DNA of 64,000 nt, taken from NCBI RefSeq assembly GCF_019218885.1, contig NZ_JAHUWT010000003.1, forward strand, positions 1,054,001 through 1,118,000, read 5' to 3'. The notes under the pieces were generated by a model. The model had not been told where the DNA came from. It was given only the letters and a program-made list of their open reading frames with translations, and ran no database searches. Below, piece by piece: positions 1 through 8,286 of the stretch (within the stretch, counting starts at the first letter, position 1; each line of letters starts with the position of its first letter). The stretch is from Bordetella sp. BOR01 (GTDB lineage Bacteria > Pseudomonadota > Gammaproteobacteria > Burkholderiales > Burkholderiaceae_B). The translations under genes and the position numbers were made by a program.

Positions 1-1
1 G

Positions 2-1243
2 ACCACGCTTGATGGCTATCCATTGGCCCGGCAGGGCCTGGCCAACGTGGCTCTGTCCCTATCGGCGGCTTCGGCGTTCGTGGGGGCCATTGTGTCTGTC
101 ACCGGCATCATCCTGCTGGCGCCGTTGCTGGCCAGATGGGCGCTGGCATTCGGCCCTGCCGAATACTTCGTGCTGATGGTGTTCGCGTTCTGCTGCCTGA
201 CCAGCCTGCTGGGCAAGCAGCCCATCAAGGGCGTGCTGGCCGCCATGATAGGCCTGGGCATCTCGGTAATCGGGGTCGATTCCAATTCAGGAGTCTATCG
301 CTACACCTTCGATTCGGTGCATTTGGCCGACGGTATCGACTTCGTAGTGGTGGTCATTGCGCTGTTCGCGATGGCTGAAATGTTGGAAATGCTTGAAAAA
401 GTCGTGGCTGGCCATAGCGTCGAGGTCAAGCCCAGCGGCCGCAAGCTGTTCAACCTGAAAGAACTGGCCTTCACCTGGTGGAGCATCGTGCGCAGTTCCC
501 TGGTTGGATTCGGCGTGGGCGTGCTACCTGGCGCCGGCGCCAGCGTGGCCGCGGCCGTCGCGTATTCGCAGGAAAAGCGCATCATCGAGAACAAGGATCC
601 CAACGCGAAATTCGGCAAGGGCGATATGCGAGGCCTGGTCGCGCCCGAGTCCGCCGCCACGGCGTCGGCCATCGGTTCGTTCGTGCCCATGCTGACACTG
701 GGTGTGCCGGGTTCGGGCACCACGGCGGTCATGATGGGCGCACTGACGCTCTACAACATCACGCCGGGGCCCGTGCTGTTCGAAACCAAGCCCGAATTGG
801 TGTGGGGCTTGATTGCTTCGCTGTTCATTGCCAACGTGATGCTGTTCCTGATGAACGTGCCCATGGTGCGCGTGTTCTCCAAAGTATTGTCGGTGCCCGG
901 CTGGCTGATGGTGCCGGGCATTCTCAGCATCAGCTATATCGGCGTATATGCGATCAATTCGGGCACGTTCGATTTGTTGATGGTGGTTGGCATCGGCACG
1001 ATCGGCTATTTCCTGCGCAAGTTCGGGGTGCCTATGGCGCCGCTGGTACTGGGCGTCGTGTTGGGAGACATGATGGAACAGAACCTGCGGCGCGCGCTGT
1101 CCATCACCGATGGCGATGTCTCCGTGCTGTACGCCAGTTCGGTATCGGTAGGCCTGTGGATTGCCGCCGCAGCCGTGGTCATCGTCCCGCAGTCGATGCG
1201 CCGGATTCGCGAGCGCCGTCAGGCCCGCAAAGCCGCGGCCTGA
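2..1243 (+). CDS. TctA-family tripartite tricarboxylate transporter permease (5' truncated by window)
   Basis: Large membrane subunit of a tripartite tricarboxylate (TTT) transporter, which moves a carboxylate across the inner membrane with a TctB partner and a periplasmic TctC-type binding protein. The reading frame is open from base 2, so the start lies outside the window; 413 residues are visible and the family is usually about 500. The frame opens with TTLDGYPLARQG, a stretch typical of the TctA middle region, and is followed by glycine-rich hydrophobic segments including GVLPGAGASVAAAVAYSQEK and TLGVPGSGTTAVMMGAL, both TctA hallmarks. At least six hydrophobic spans follow, and the protein ends in a basic tail (RRIRERRQARKAAA). 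The substrate cannot be told from the sequence. A terminator follows directly. Confidence 0.9.
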   Translation, partial: TTLDGYPLARQGLANVALSLSAASAFVGAIVSVTGIILLAPLLARWALAFGPAEYFVLMVFAFCCLTSLLGKQPIKGVLAAMIGLGISVIGVDSNSGVYRYTFDSVHLADGIDFVVVVIALFAMAEMLEMLEKVVAGHSVEVKPSGRKLFNLKELAFTWWSIVRSSLVGFGVGVLPGAGASVAAAVAYSQEKRIIENKDPNAKFGKGDMRGLVAPESAATASAIGSFVPMLTLGVPGSGTTAVMMGALTLYNITPGPVLFETKPELVWGLIASLFIANVMLFLMNVPMVRVFSKVLSVPGWLMVPGILSISYIGVYAINSGTFDLLMVVGIGTIGYFLRKFGVPMAPLVLGVVLGDMMEQNLRRALSITDGDVSVLYASSVSVGLWIAAAAVVIVPQSMRRIRERRQARKAAA

Positions 1244-1261
1244 CCACTTGCTGCATCTTCC

Positions 1262-1298
1262 GGGCCGGATGGGGTCAACCTCATCCGGCCCTTTTTTT
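1262..1298 (+). terminator. Rho-independent terminator after the TctA gene
   Basis: A 10-bp GC-rich stem (1262-1271 with 1282-1291) is followed by seven T residues (1292-1298). It lies between the convergent TctA and aminotransferase genes. There is no matching A-tract on its left side, so it should work only on the plus strand. Confidence 0.9.
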
Positions 1299-1303
1299 GG
1301 ATG

Positions 1304-2470
1304 CTATACGCTTGTCAGGCGCTCGATGGCGGCATCCAGTGTGGCGTCTTTCTTGGCAAAGCAGAACCGTACCAACTGATGGTTGGACGATTCAGCGTCG
1401 GGGTGCTGGTAGAACGCCGATACGGGTATGACCGTTACGCCGTGCTGCAGCGTCAGGTCACGAGCGAAGTCGGCCTCGGACTGCTTCGAGATGGCACTGT
1501 AGTCGGCCAGCATGAAAAACGTGCCCGGGCTGGGCAAAGGATTAAAACGCGTACCAGCCAGGCCGGCCGCCAGGCGGTCGCGCTTGGCCTGATAAAACGC
1601 CGGCAGATCGCCATACGGCTTGGGATCGCGCATATATTCGGCCAGCGCAAACTGCATGGGCGACGATACCGTGAACACCATGAACTGGTGCACCTTGCGC
1701 AGCTCGGCACTCAGTTGGCGCGGGGCGCAGCAATAGCCCACTTTCCAGCCGGTGGTGTGGTACGTCTTGCCAAATGACGAGATCACGAAAGCATGCTCGG
1801 CCAGCAGCGGACGCCGAGCCAGGCTGGCGTGCGGCCTGCCATCGAACACAATGTGCTCGTAGACCTCGTCGGACAACAGTAGCACCCCGGTGTCGCGCAC
1901 AATGCTTTCCAATGCGTCCAGGTCGCTGTCGCCCAGCACGGCACCCGTGGGGTTGTGCGGGAAATTAAGCATCAGCAGGCGGGTCCGCGACGTGATCGCA
2001 TCGCGGACCCGCTGCCAGTCGATGCGGTAGTACGGATCGTCTTGCGTCGGAGCACGCAGCGGCACGGGCACAGCGGTGCCGCCGGCCAGGCGGATGGCCG
2101 GCAGGTACGAGTCGTAGCACGGCTCGATCACCACGACTTCGTCGCCACTATTGACGGCGGCCAGCACCGTGGCCATCAGTGCTTCGGTGGCGCCGCTGGT
2201 TACCGTGATCTCGGTTTCGGGATCGTAGGTGCGGCCATATAGCGCCTGGGTTTTCTCGGCAATTGCCTGGCGCAGGGGCGCAACCCCTGGCATATACGGA
2301 TACTGGTTATGGCCGGCACTCATGGCGCGCGCAACCAGGTCGCACAGCTTGGGGTCGGGATCGAAATCGGGAAAGCCTTGCCCCAGGTTGATGGCTTGGT
2401 GCTCGATGGCCAGCCGGCTCATGACAGTGAAAATAGTCGTGCCGACATCTGGCAGCTTGGATCGGATCAT
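1304..2470 (-). CDS. Methionine aminotransferase, YbdL-like (class I PLP aminotransferase)
   Basis: PLP-dependent aminotransferase of fold type I, 388 residues, cytoplasmic. The whole protein resembles E. coli YbdL as I remember it: it starts KLPDVGTTIFTVMSRLA, has QAINLGQGFPDFDPDP, and ends with RFCFAKKDATLDAAIERL. The PLP lysine is K235 in SSFGKTYHTTGWKVGYC; N173 (PHNPTG) and D201 (DEVYEH) are the expected cofactor contacts. YbdL prefers methionine and aromatic amino acids with 2-oxo acids, so a role in methionine salvage or transamination is likely, but the specificity here is inferred. The gene is transcribed alone, convergent with the TctA gene and divergent from the cold-shock gene. Confidence 0.88.
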   Translation of the reverse strand: MIRSKLPDVGTTIFTVMSRLAIEHQAINLGQGFPDFDPDPKLCDLVARAMSAGHNQYPYMPGVAPLRQAIAEKTQALYGRTYDPETEITVTSGATEALMATVLAAVNSGDEVVVIEPCYDSYLPAIRLAGGTAVPVPLRAPTQDDPYYRIDWQRVRDAITSRTRLLMLNFPHNPTGAVLGDSDLDALESIVRDTGVLLLSDEVYEHIVFDGRPHASLARRPLLAEHAFVISSFGKTYHTTGWKVGYCCAPRQLSAELRKVHQFMVFTVSSPMQFALAEYMRDPKPYGDLPAFYQAKRDRLAAGLAGTRFNPLPSPGTFFMLADYSAISKQSEADFARDLTLQHGVTVIPVSAFYQHPDAESSNHQLVRFCFAKKDATLDAAIERLTSV

Positions 2471-2732
2471 GGCAATGAAGCAACGTGGATAGAATGGGAA
2501 AGAAACCGCGTAAGTATCCCACTAACACCGGCCGGTGCCAGCGGTCGTGACAGGCATATTTCCCACGATGGACATGGAAAAAAAGCCACATAGGGGTAAA
2601 CAACTATTTGTTTAGTCCAAGACGCGTGAGTATGCTGACTTTCGCGGTTGATTCAAGTGTTGCACAGGCCCTTACACGCGTCGGCGTCCTTGATTCACTT
2701 GCATTCGTTTTTATTACCAGGACGCTACACAA

Positions 2733-2939
2733 ATGGTTCAGAAGGGCAAGGTCAAATGGTTCAACGCCGATAAAGGTTTCGGCTTCATCACGCCGGATAC
2801 CGGTGGCACCGATGTATTCGCGCATTTCTCGGCTATTCAAGGGCGCGGCTACCGCAGCCTGAACGAAGGCCAGGAAGTTGAATTCGAAGTCAAGGAAGGT
2901 CCGAAAGGACCTCAAGCGGCCGATATTCGCCCGCTTTAA
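2733..2939 (+). CDS. Cold-shock protein, CspA family
   Basis: Single cold-shock domain of 68 residues that binds single-stranded RNA/DNA and acts as an RNA chaperone. RNP1 is KGFGFI and RNP2 is DVFAHFS, with the usual GKVKWFN start. The ATG at 2733 gives the standard family length. A leader of up to 260 bases separates it from the divergent aminotransferase; long leaders are common for cold-inducible csp genes, but whether this one is cold-induced cannot be judged. A GC-rich hairpin follows at 2984-3017. Confidence 0.95.
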   Translation: MVQKGKVKWFNADKGFGFITPDTGGTDVFAHFSAIQGRGYRSLNEGQEVEFEVKEGPKGPQAADIRPL

Positions 2940-2983
2940 ATCGGGAAATCCCGCTTTCCCGTTAGCCAGGGACGCCCTGGCCG

Positions 2984-3017
2984 CAACGCCCCGAGGCTGT
3001 ATGGCTCCGGGGCGTTG
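2984..3017 (+). terminator. Hairpin downstream of the cold-shock gene
   Basis: CAACGCCCC (2984-2992) can pair with GGGGCGTTG (3009-3017). The following bases are only moderately T-rich (TCATTTCC), so it may be a weak terminator or only an mRNA-end hairpin. Confidence 0.55.
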
Positions 3018-3039
3018 TCATTTCCTGCCCTGCCCATGC

Positions 3040-3480
3040 TGCTCCACACCGCGTACGGTTTTGCGGCGCCTGTGGGTAACTACGGGCATAACTCTGTGGA
3101 TAGATATGGTGCGCTGCTTGGGGGCGATGTCCCGGCATGGCAATCGCAGCTGGGCCGACCGGCCACTTCTGCACAGCGATGCTATATAGATATGCGAGCC
3201 CATAGGTAGCAGGCTATCGGCTGGCACGTGCTTTCGCAGATACGCATTGCTTGGAAAATCAGCTGAGTTTTCCGGGGGTTAAGGGCACCAGGCTCTTATT
3301 TATCAGGTCGGTTTCGCAGCGCATCCTCCTATGACAGGGCCCTCTTCTTATTGCGCCGCGGCACGTCATCAGAAGTTGTTCACAGAGATATCCCCAGGCT
3401 GATCCTGCTCGTTTGACAGGTCAATTAGGCTCGAACCATCCTGTGGGTAGTTTGTGGATAGCCCTTCCCCAATGGCACTT
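3040..3480. other. Putative replication origin region with DnaA-box-like 9-mers
   Basis: About 790 bases without a gene lie between the cold-shock gene and mnmG. Five near-matches to the DnaA box TTWTNCACA are visible, each with one or two mismatches: minus-strand TTACCCACA (3071-3079), CTATCCACA (3095-3103), CTACCCACA (3442-3450) and CTATCCACA (3453-3461), and plus-strand TTGTTCACA (3376-3384). The position next to mnmG-rsmG-parA-parB and three parS sites is typical of bacterial origins. dnaA itself is not in the window. The oriC call rests on this context and is not proven by sequence alone. Confidence 0.6.
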
Positions 3481-3552
3481 CAGGGCTCGCGCAATCTTGT
3501 TGCCCAGAGATCGTTGGTATCGGATTGGAGTGCCGTCATTGTTGGAGGTGAT

Positions 3553-3568
3553 TGTTTCACGTGAAACC
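3553..3568. other. parS site 1 (ParB-binding palindrome)
   Basis: TGTTTCACGTGAAACC contains the perfect 14-bp palindrome GTTTCACGTGAAAC, the conserved bacterial parS core. It is the first of three such sites within about 120 bp, and parA and parB are encoded about 3 kb downstream. Confidence 0.93.
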
Positions 3569-3596
3569 AAGCGTAGCTCGCGCTGGGATCGATCGA

Positions 3597-3612
3597 TGTT
3601 CCACGTGGAACA
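3597..3612. other. parS site 2 (variant palindrome)
   Basis: TGTTCCACGTGGAACA is a perfect 16-bp palindrome. It differs from the parS consensus by one symmetrical pair (TTCC/GGAA in place of TTTC/GAAA), a variant that keeps dyad symmetry. It starts 44 bp after site 1. Confidence 0.88.
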
Positions 3613-3654
3613 TCTACGAGCTTATCTGACTCCAGTCGTTGCAAATCCGCTGCA

Positions 3655-3670
3655 GGTTTCACGTGAAACA
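3655..3670. other. parS site 3, overlapping the mnmG promoter region
   Basis: GGTTTCACGTGAAACA carries the perfect parS core. The site ends 16 bp before the TATAAT at 3687-3692 and covers the place where the -35 element of that promoter would sit. Confidence 0.93.
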
Positions 3671-3692
3671 TAGCCTTGCTGGCCTCTATAAT
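3664..3692 (+). promoter_or_regulatory. Putative promoter of the mnmG-rsmG-parAB operon
   Basis: A perfect -10 TATAAT lies at 3687-3692, 35 bases before the mnmG start. At 17-bp spacing the -35 position (3664-3669, TGAAAC) is poor and lies inside parS site 3. Use of this promoter is inferred. Confidence 0.5.
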
Positions 3693-3727
3693 GGAGCTCA
3701 ATCAGCTCTTCCTCCCTGCTCTTCATC

Positions 3728-5647
3728 ATGGATTACCCCCGCGAATTTGACGTTATTGTCGTTGGCGGCGGCCACGCTGGCACCGAAGCCGCGTTAGCCG
3801 CGGCCCGCATAGGCGCCAAGACCCTGTTGCTGACGCATAACATCGAGACGCTCGGTCAGATGTCTTGCAATCCGTCCATCGGCGGCATAGGCAAAGGGCA
3901 TTTGGTCAAAGAAGTCGATGCACTCGGTGGCGCCATGGCAATCGCCACGGATGAAGCAGGCATTCAGTTTCGTATCTTGAATGGTTCCAAAGGGCCCGCC
4001 GTGCGCGCTACGCGAGCCCAGGCAGATCGTGTGCTGTATCGCCAGGCTATTCGTACCCGCTTGGAAAACCAGCCAAATTTGTGGCTTTTCCAGCAGGCAG
4101 TAGATGACCTGATGGTGGAAGGCGATCGCGTTGTCGGCGCGGTGACTCAGATCGGGTTGAAGTTCCGCGGCCGTACGGTGGTGCTGACGGCGGGCACGTT
4201 CCTGAACGGCCTGATCCACGTGGGTCTGCAAAACTACTCTGGGGGCCGTGCCGGCGATCCGCCTGCGATCTCGCTGGGCCAGCGCCTGAAAGAGCTGCAA
4301 TTGCCGCAAGGGCGCTTGAAGACGGGTACACCGCCGCGCATCGATGGGCGCACTATCAACTACAGCGTGCTCGAAGAGCAGCCGGGCGACCTGAACCCCA
4401 TGCCGGTCTTCTCCTTCCTGGGCAATGCCGCAATGCACCCGCGTCAGTTGCCTTGCTGGATCACCCACACCAACGCCCGTACTCACGACATCATCCGAGC
4501 CGGGCTGGACCGGTCACCGATGTACAGTGGCGTGATCGAAGGCGTGGGCCCGCGCTATTGCCCATCCATCGAAGACAAGATTCATCGTTTCGCCGACAAG
4601 GCATCTCATCAGGTATTTCTTGAGCCCGAAGGGCTGGATACCCATGAGGTCTATCCCAATGGCATTTCCACCAGCCTGCCTTTCGATGTCCAGTGGGATC
4701 TGATCCATTCTTTGCCGGGGCTCGAGGACGCACATATCCTGCGGCCGGGCTATGCCATCGAGTATGACTACTTCGATCCGCGCGCCCTCAAGAGCACGCT
4801 GGAAACCAAGGCTATTTCCGGCTTGTACTTTGCCGGCCAGATCAACGGCACCACTGGCTACGAAGAAGCCGCAGCGCAGGGGCTGCTGGCTGGCGCCAAT
4901 GCGGCGCTTCAGGCCCTGGATCGCGACACCTGGACACCGCGCCGCGATGAGGCATACCTGGGCGTGCTGGTTGATGACTTGGTGACGCGCGGCGTTACCG
5001 AGCCCTATCGAATGTTCACGTCCCGCGCGGAATATCGCCTCAGCCTGCGCGAAGACAATGCCGATCTGCGTCTGACCGAAGCAGGGCGCAGGCTCGGGCT
5101 GGTCGACGACGCGCGTTGGGATGCTTTCAGCCGCAAGCGCGATGCCGTGGCGGCCGAAATCGAGCGGCTGAAGTCCACCTGGGTGAATCCGCGCAGTTTT
5201 CCCGCCGAAGCGGCTGAGCCTTTATTGGGGAAAGCAATTGAACGTGAGTACTCACTATCAGACTTGCTGAAGCGTCCCGCGGTTTCTTATGCCGCCCTCA
5301 TGCAGGCGTGCAGTAGTGACGGCAGCCTGTTGGCCGGCCCCGGCGTGATGGCCGACGAGATCCTGGCCGAGCAGGTCGAAATACAAGTCAAGTACGCCGG
5401 CTACATCGCTCGCCAGCAAGACGAAGTACAGAAGCACCTGGCGCACGAACAACAGCGCATTCCCGCCGATATCGATTACGACGCGGTCAGCAGCCTGTCG
5501 TTCGAAGTGCGCCAGAAACTCAAGACGCACCGTCCCGAAACCATAGGACAAGCCGCCCGCATTTCCGGCGTGACCCCCGCAGCCATTTCGCTGTTGCTCA
5601 TTCACCTCAAGCGCTTGCACTACGGCACGCGCAAGCAAGCCGCATGA
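3728..5647 (+). CDS. mnmG: tRNA uridine 5-carboxymethylaminomethyl modification enzyme MnmG (GidA)
   Basis: FAD-binding subunit that, with MnmE, installs the cmnm5 group on the wobble uridine of certain tRNAs. The 639 residues match the family length. The N-terminal dinucleotide-binding motif is [12 protein letters not shown] (glycines 13-15 and 18), followed by the MnmG signatures [24 protein letters not shown] and [11 protein letters not shown]; the C-terminal helical part, which includes [18 protein letters not shown], is complete. It is the first gene after the parS cluster and overlaps rsmG by the ATGA at 5644-5647. The gidA-gidB-parAB order is typical of regions next to oriC. Confidence 0.98.
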   Translation: MDYPREFDVIVVGGGHAGTEAALAAARIGAKTLLLTHNIETLGQMSCNPSIGGIGKGHLVKEVDALGGAMAIATDEAGIQFRILNGSKGPAVRATRAQADRVLYRQAIRTRLENQPNLWLFQQAVDDLMVEGDRVVGAVTQIGLKFRGRTVVLTAGTFLNGLIHVGLQNYSGGRAGDPPAISLGQRLKELQLPQGRLKTGTPPRIDGRTINYSVLEEQPGDLNPMPVFSFLGNAAMHPRQLPCWITHTNARTHDIIRAGLDRSPMYSGVIEGVGPRYCPSIEDKIHRFADKASHQVFLEPEGLDTHEVYPNGISTSLPFDVQWDLIHSLPGLEDAHILRPGYAIEYDYFDPRALKSTLETKAISGLYFAGQINGTTGYEEAAAQGLLAGANAALQALDRDTWTPRRDEAYLGVLVDDLVTRGVTEPYRMFTSRAEYRLSLREDNADLRLTEAGRRLGLVDDARWDAFSRKRDAVAAEIERLKSTWVNPRSFPAEAAEPLLGKAIEREYSLSDLLKRPAVSYAALMQACSSDGSLLAGPGVMADEILAEQVEIQVKYAGYIARQQDEVQKHLAHEQQRIPADIDYDAVSSLSFEVRQKLKTHRPETIGQAARISGVTPAAISLLLIHLKRLHYGTRKQAA

Positions 5648-5757
5648 GCCCGCCGGGCCGCCCCAAGGGCGAATACCGGAGTGCGGAGCACGAAGGCACC
5701 GTCATAAGCCCGCCGGGCCGCCCCAAGGGCGAATACCGGAGTGCGCAGCACGAAGGC
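5643..5757. repeat. Two-copy 60-bp tandem repeat inside the start of rsmG
   Basis: Bases 5643-5697 recur at 5703-5757 with exactly 60-bp spacing and two differences (5646 G versus 5706 A, and 5686 G versus 5746 C). Each unit holds a short inverted repeat, CGCCC-CAA-GGGCG. Because the period is a multiple of three, both copies are read in the same frame and encode [13 protein letters not shown] followed by E or Q and then HEG. From memory, this peptide and DNA unit resemble a dispersed repeat of Bordetella and Achromobacter genomes; I could not check this. Confidence 0.9.
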
Positions 5758-6441
5758 TCGCCAACGAGCCCCGCGTCGGACGCTGGCCTGGCGCAGCGCC
5801 TGCGGCAAGCCTGCGACCAACTGGCCCTGCAGGCGGATGCGGAGCAGGTCGACAAGTTGCTGGCCTATCTGGCGCAGATGCAGCGTTGGAATCGCACCTA
5901 CAACCTCACGGCCATTCGTGACCCGCAACAGATGCTGGTGCAGCATCTGGTCGACAGCCTCAGTGTCGTCAACCCTCTGTGCCGTGTCATCGCCACAGAC
6001 GCGCCAGCCACCGTGTACGACATCGGTTCGGGAGGCGGGTTGCCCGGCGTCGTGCTGGCCATCATGCGCTCCACCTGGCAGATAGGCTGCGTGGACGCGG
6101 TGGAAAAGAAAATGGCCTTCGTGCGCCAGATGTCAGGCGTGCTGTCGCTGCCCAACTTGCGTGCGATACATGCACGGGTAGAAGACTTGCCGCCAGCCGG
6201 CTGCGATGTCGTCGTCTCGCGCGCGTTCGCTTCGCTCAATGATTTTGCGTCGTTGGCGGGCCGCCACGTTCGCAACGATGGTACGCTCGTCGCCATGAAA
6301 GGGAAGGTCCCGGAAGACGAGATTCAAGCCCTGCACCAGCAGGGCGAATGGCGCGTAGAAAACATCCAGGCACTGCAGGTGCCGGCACTGGATGCACAAC
6401 GCTGCCTGATCTGGATGCGTCGCTGTCAAGGAACTCTATGA
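5644..6441 (+). CDS. rsmG: 16S rRNA (guanine527-N7)-methyltransferase RsmG (GidB) with repeat-derived N-terminus
   Basis: SAM-dependent methyltransferase that modifies G527 of 16S rRNA. The conserved part includes [10 protein letters not shown] (81-90) and the SAM-binding loop [17 protein letters not shown] (from residue 124), and it ends with CLIWMRR. The 265-residue product is about 40 longer than usual; residues 2-18 and 22-38 are translated from the two repeat units. The ATG at 5644 overlaps the mnmG stop and is the only ordinary start found before the methyltransferase fold. A shorter product would need a TTG or CTG start after about 5780. The stop overlaps the parA start. Confidence 0.95.
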   Translation: MSPPGRPKGEYRSAEHEGTVISPPGRPKGEYRSAQHEGSPTSPASDAGLAQRLRQACDQLALQADAEQVDKLLAYLAQMQRWNRTYNLTAIRDPQQMLVQHLVDSLSVVNPLCRVIATDAPATVYDIGSGGGLPGVVLAIMRSTWQIGCVDAVEKKMAFVRQMSGVLSLPNLRAIHARVEDLPPAGCDVVVSRAFASLNDFASLAGRHVRNDGTLVAMKGKVPEDEIQALHQQGEWRVENIQALQVPALDAQRCLIWMRRCQGTL

Positions 6442-7238
6442 ACACCACATCGCCCAGCCCGCGTACCGCTCGCGTATTTTGCATTGCGAACCAGAAAGGT
6501 GGCGTCGGCAAGACCACCACCGCCATCAATCTGGCTGCGGGCCTGGCCACGTACGGCAAGCGGGTACTGCTGGTAGACCTCGACCCGCAAGGCAATGCCA
6601 CCATGGGTAGCGGCATCGACAAGAGCACGCTGCAATCCAATCTGTACCAGGTGCTGATCGGCGATGCTTCCATTGACCAGGCACGGGTGCGCTCGGAAGC
6701 GGGCGGCTACGATGTGCTGCCTGCCAATCGCGAACTCTCGGGTGCCGAGATCGACCTGGTCAACATGGACGAGCGCGAACGCCAATTGAAAATGGCCATC
6801 GACGCGGTCGTGGAACAGTACGATTTCGTCCTGATCGATTGTCCGCCCACGCTGTCGCTGCTTACCCTCAATGGCCTGGCTGCGGCGCATGGCGTCATCA
6901 TTCCCATGCAGTGCGAATACTTCGCGCTCGAAGGTTTGTCCGACCTGGTCAACACGATCAAGCGCGTGCATCGCAACATCAACGACGAACTGCGGCTGAT
7001 CGGCCTCTTGCGCGTCATGTTCGACCCGCGCATGACGCTGCAGCAGCAGGTGTCTGCGCAGCTCGAATCGCATTTCGGCGACAAGGTTTTTTCCACGGTC
7101 ATTCCCCGCAACGTCCGCCTGGCCGAGGCACCCAGCTACGGCTTGCCGGGCGTGGTGTACGACCAGGCCTCGCGCGGGGCCCAGGCCTATATTTCTTTCG
7201 GCGCCGAGATGGTAAAGCGCGTCGAAAGCATGGATTGA
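6438..7238 (+). CDS. parA: Chromosome-partitioning ATPase ParA
   Basis: Deviant Walker-type ATPase that works with ParB and parS to separate newly replicated origins. The start chosen is the ATG at 6438, which overlaps the rsmG stop as ATGA and gives 266 residues; an open frame exists further upstream but lies inside rsmG. The ATP-binding site is NQKGGVGKTTTAINLA (K20 to T27), followed by DLDPQGNATMG and the Walker B-like FVLIDCPPTLSLLTLNGL. The absence of an N-terminal helix-turn-helix domain marks it as chromosomal type (Soj-like). parB follows after 136 bases. Confidence 0.97.
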   Translation: MNTTSPSPRTARVFCIANQKGGVGKTTTAINLAAGLATYGKRVLLVDLDPQGNATMGSGIDKSTLQSNLYQVLIGDASIDQARVRSEAGGYDVLPANRELSGAEIDLVNMDERERQLKMAIDAVVEQYDFVLIDCPPTLSLLTLNGLAAAHGVIIPMQCEYFALEGLSDLVNTIKRVHRNINDELRLIGLLRVMFDPRMTLQQQVSAQLESHFGDKVFSTVIPRNVRLAEAPSYGLPGVVYDQASRGAQAYISFGAEMVKRVESMD

Positions 7239-7374
7239 CGCCGCGCCATGGCCATCCTGATCGCCATGCTGGGGTTATCCACACGTTCACCGCATTCGCG
7301 GCCGGGCGTATCGTTCCAGGTTGCGCCTGACGGCCGCAGCAAGAATCGAAAGTTGTAGAAAGGATCTATTCGAC

Positions 7375-8286
7375 ATGGCCACCAAAAAACCCAAGGGTCT
7401 GGGCCGCGGGCTGGATGCCCTGCTCGGTGCAGACGGGCCCGCCATCGATACCATCGGCAAGGTCTCGGCCAAAACCGAAGGGCCGCCGTCGACGCTGCCC
7501 ATCCTGAAGATGCGCGCCGGCAAGTATCAGCCGCGCACGCGCATGGACGAAGGCGCCTTGAACGAATTGGCCGAGTCCATTCGCACTCAGGGCATCATGC
7601 AGCCCATCCTGGTGCGTGCGCTCAGCGACGAACCCGGCCACTACGAGATCATCGCCGGCGAACGTCGTTTCCGCGCCGCGCAATTGGCGGGCCTCAAAGA
7701 AGTGCCCGTGCTGGTGCGCGAGGTCGCCGACGAAAACGCAGCCGTCATGGCGCTGATCGAAAACATCCAGCGTGAAGACCTCAACCCACTGGAAGAAGCG
7801 CAGGGTGTACGCCGCCTGCTCGACGAATTCGGCCTGACCCACGAACAAGCCGCCCAGGCCATCGGCCGCTCGCGTTCGGCTACCAGCAATTTGCTGCGCC
7901 TCATGAACCTGACTGCGCCCGTGCAAACCATGCTGCTGGCCGGTGATATCGACATGGGCCACGCGCGCGCGCTGCTGGCTGTCGAAGCGGCCATGCAGAT
8001 CCAGCTGGCCAACCAGATCATTGCCAAGCGCCTGTCGGTTCGCGAAGCTGAAAAACTGGTCACCAAGGCCGCCAAAGAATCCGAAACACCCCTGCGCAAG
8101 AAAAGCAACGGTGCCTCACGCGATGTGGCGCGCCTTGAAGAAGCCCTGTCCGACCAGCTCGGCACCCGCGTGGCCCTGAAAGTCAGCGCCCGCGACAAAG
8201 GCCAGCTCGTCATCGACTTCCACGGCTGGGAACACCTCAATTCGCTGCTTGAGCGCCAGGGCCTGTCCGGGGTGCTGGATGCCTGA
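7375..8286 (+). CDS. parB: Chromosome-partitioning protein ParB
   Basis: CTP-dependent DNA clamp that loads at parS and recruits ParA. The start is the ATG at 7375 behind a good AGAAAGGA ribosome-binding site, giving 303 residues. The N-terminal ParA-contact peptide KGLGRGLDALLG is at residues 7-18, the catalytic ParB box GERRFRA begins at 95, the helix-turn-helix with QAAQAIGRSRSATSNLLRLM is in the middle, and a C-terminal dimerisation domain ends the protein. Its likely targets, three parS sites, lie about 3.8 kb upstream. The end overlaps the next gene by 8 bases. Confidence 0.97.
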   Translation: MATKKPKGLGRGLDALLGADGPAIDTIGKVSAKTEGPPSTLPILKMRAGKYQPRTRMDEGALNELAESIRTQGIMQPILVRALSDEPGHYEIIAGERRFRAAQLAGLKEVPVLVREVADENAAVMALIENIQREDLNPLEEAQGVRRLLDEFGLTHEQAAQAIGRSRSATSNLLRLMNLTAPVQTMLLAGDIDMGHARALLAVEAAMQIQLANQIIAKRLSVREAEKLVTKAAKESETPLRKKSNGASRDVARLEEALSDQLGTRVALKVSARDKGQLVIDFHGWEHLNSLLERQGLSGVLDA

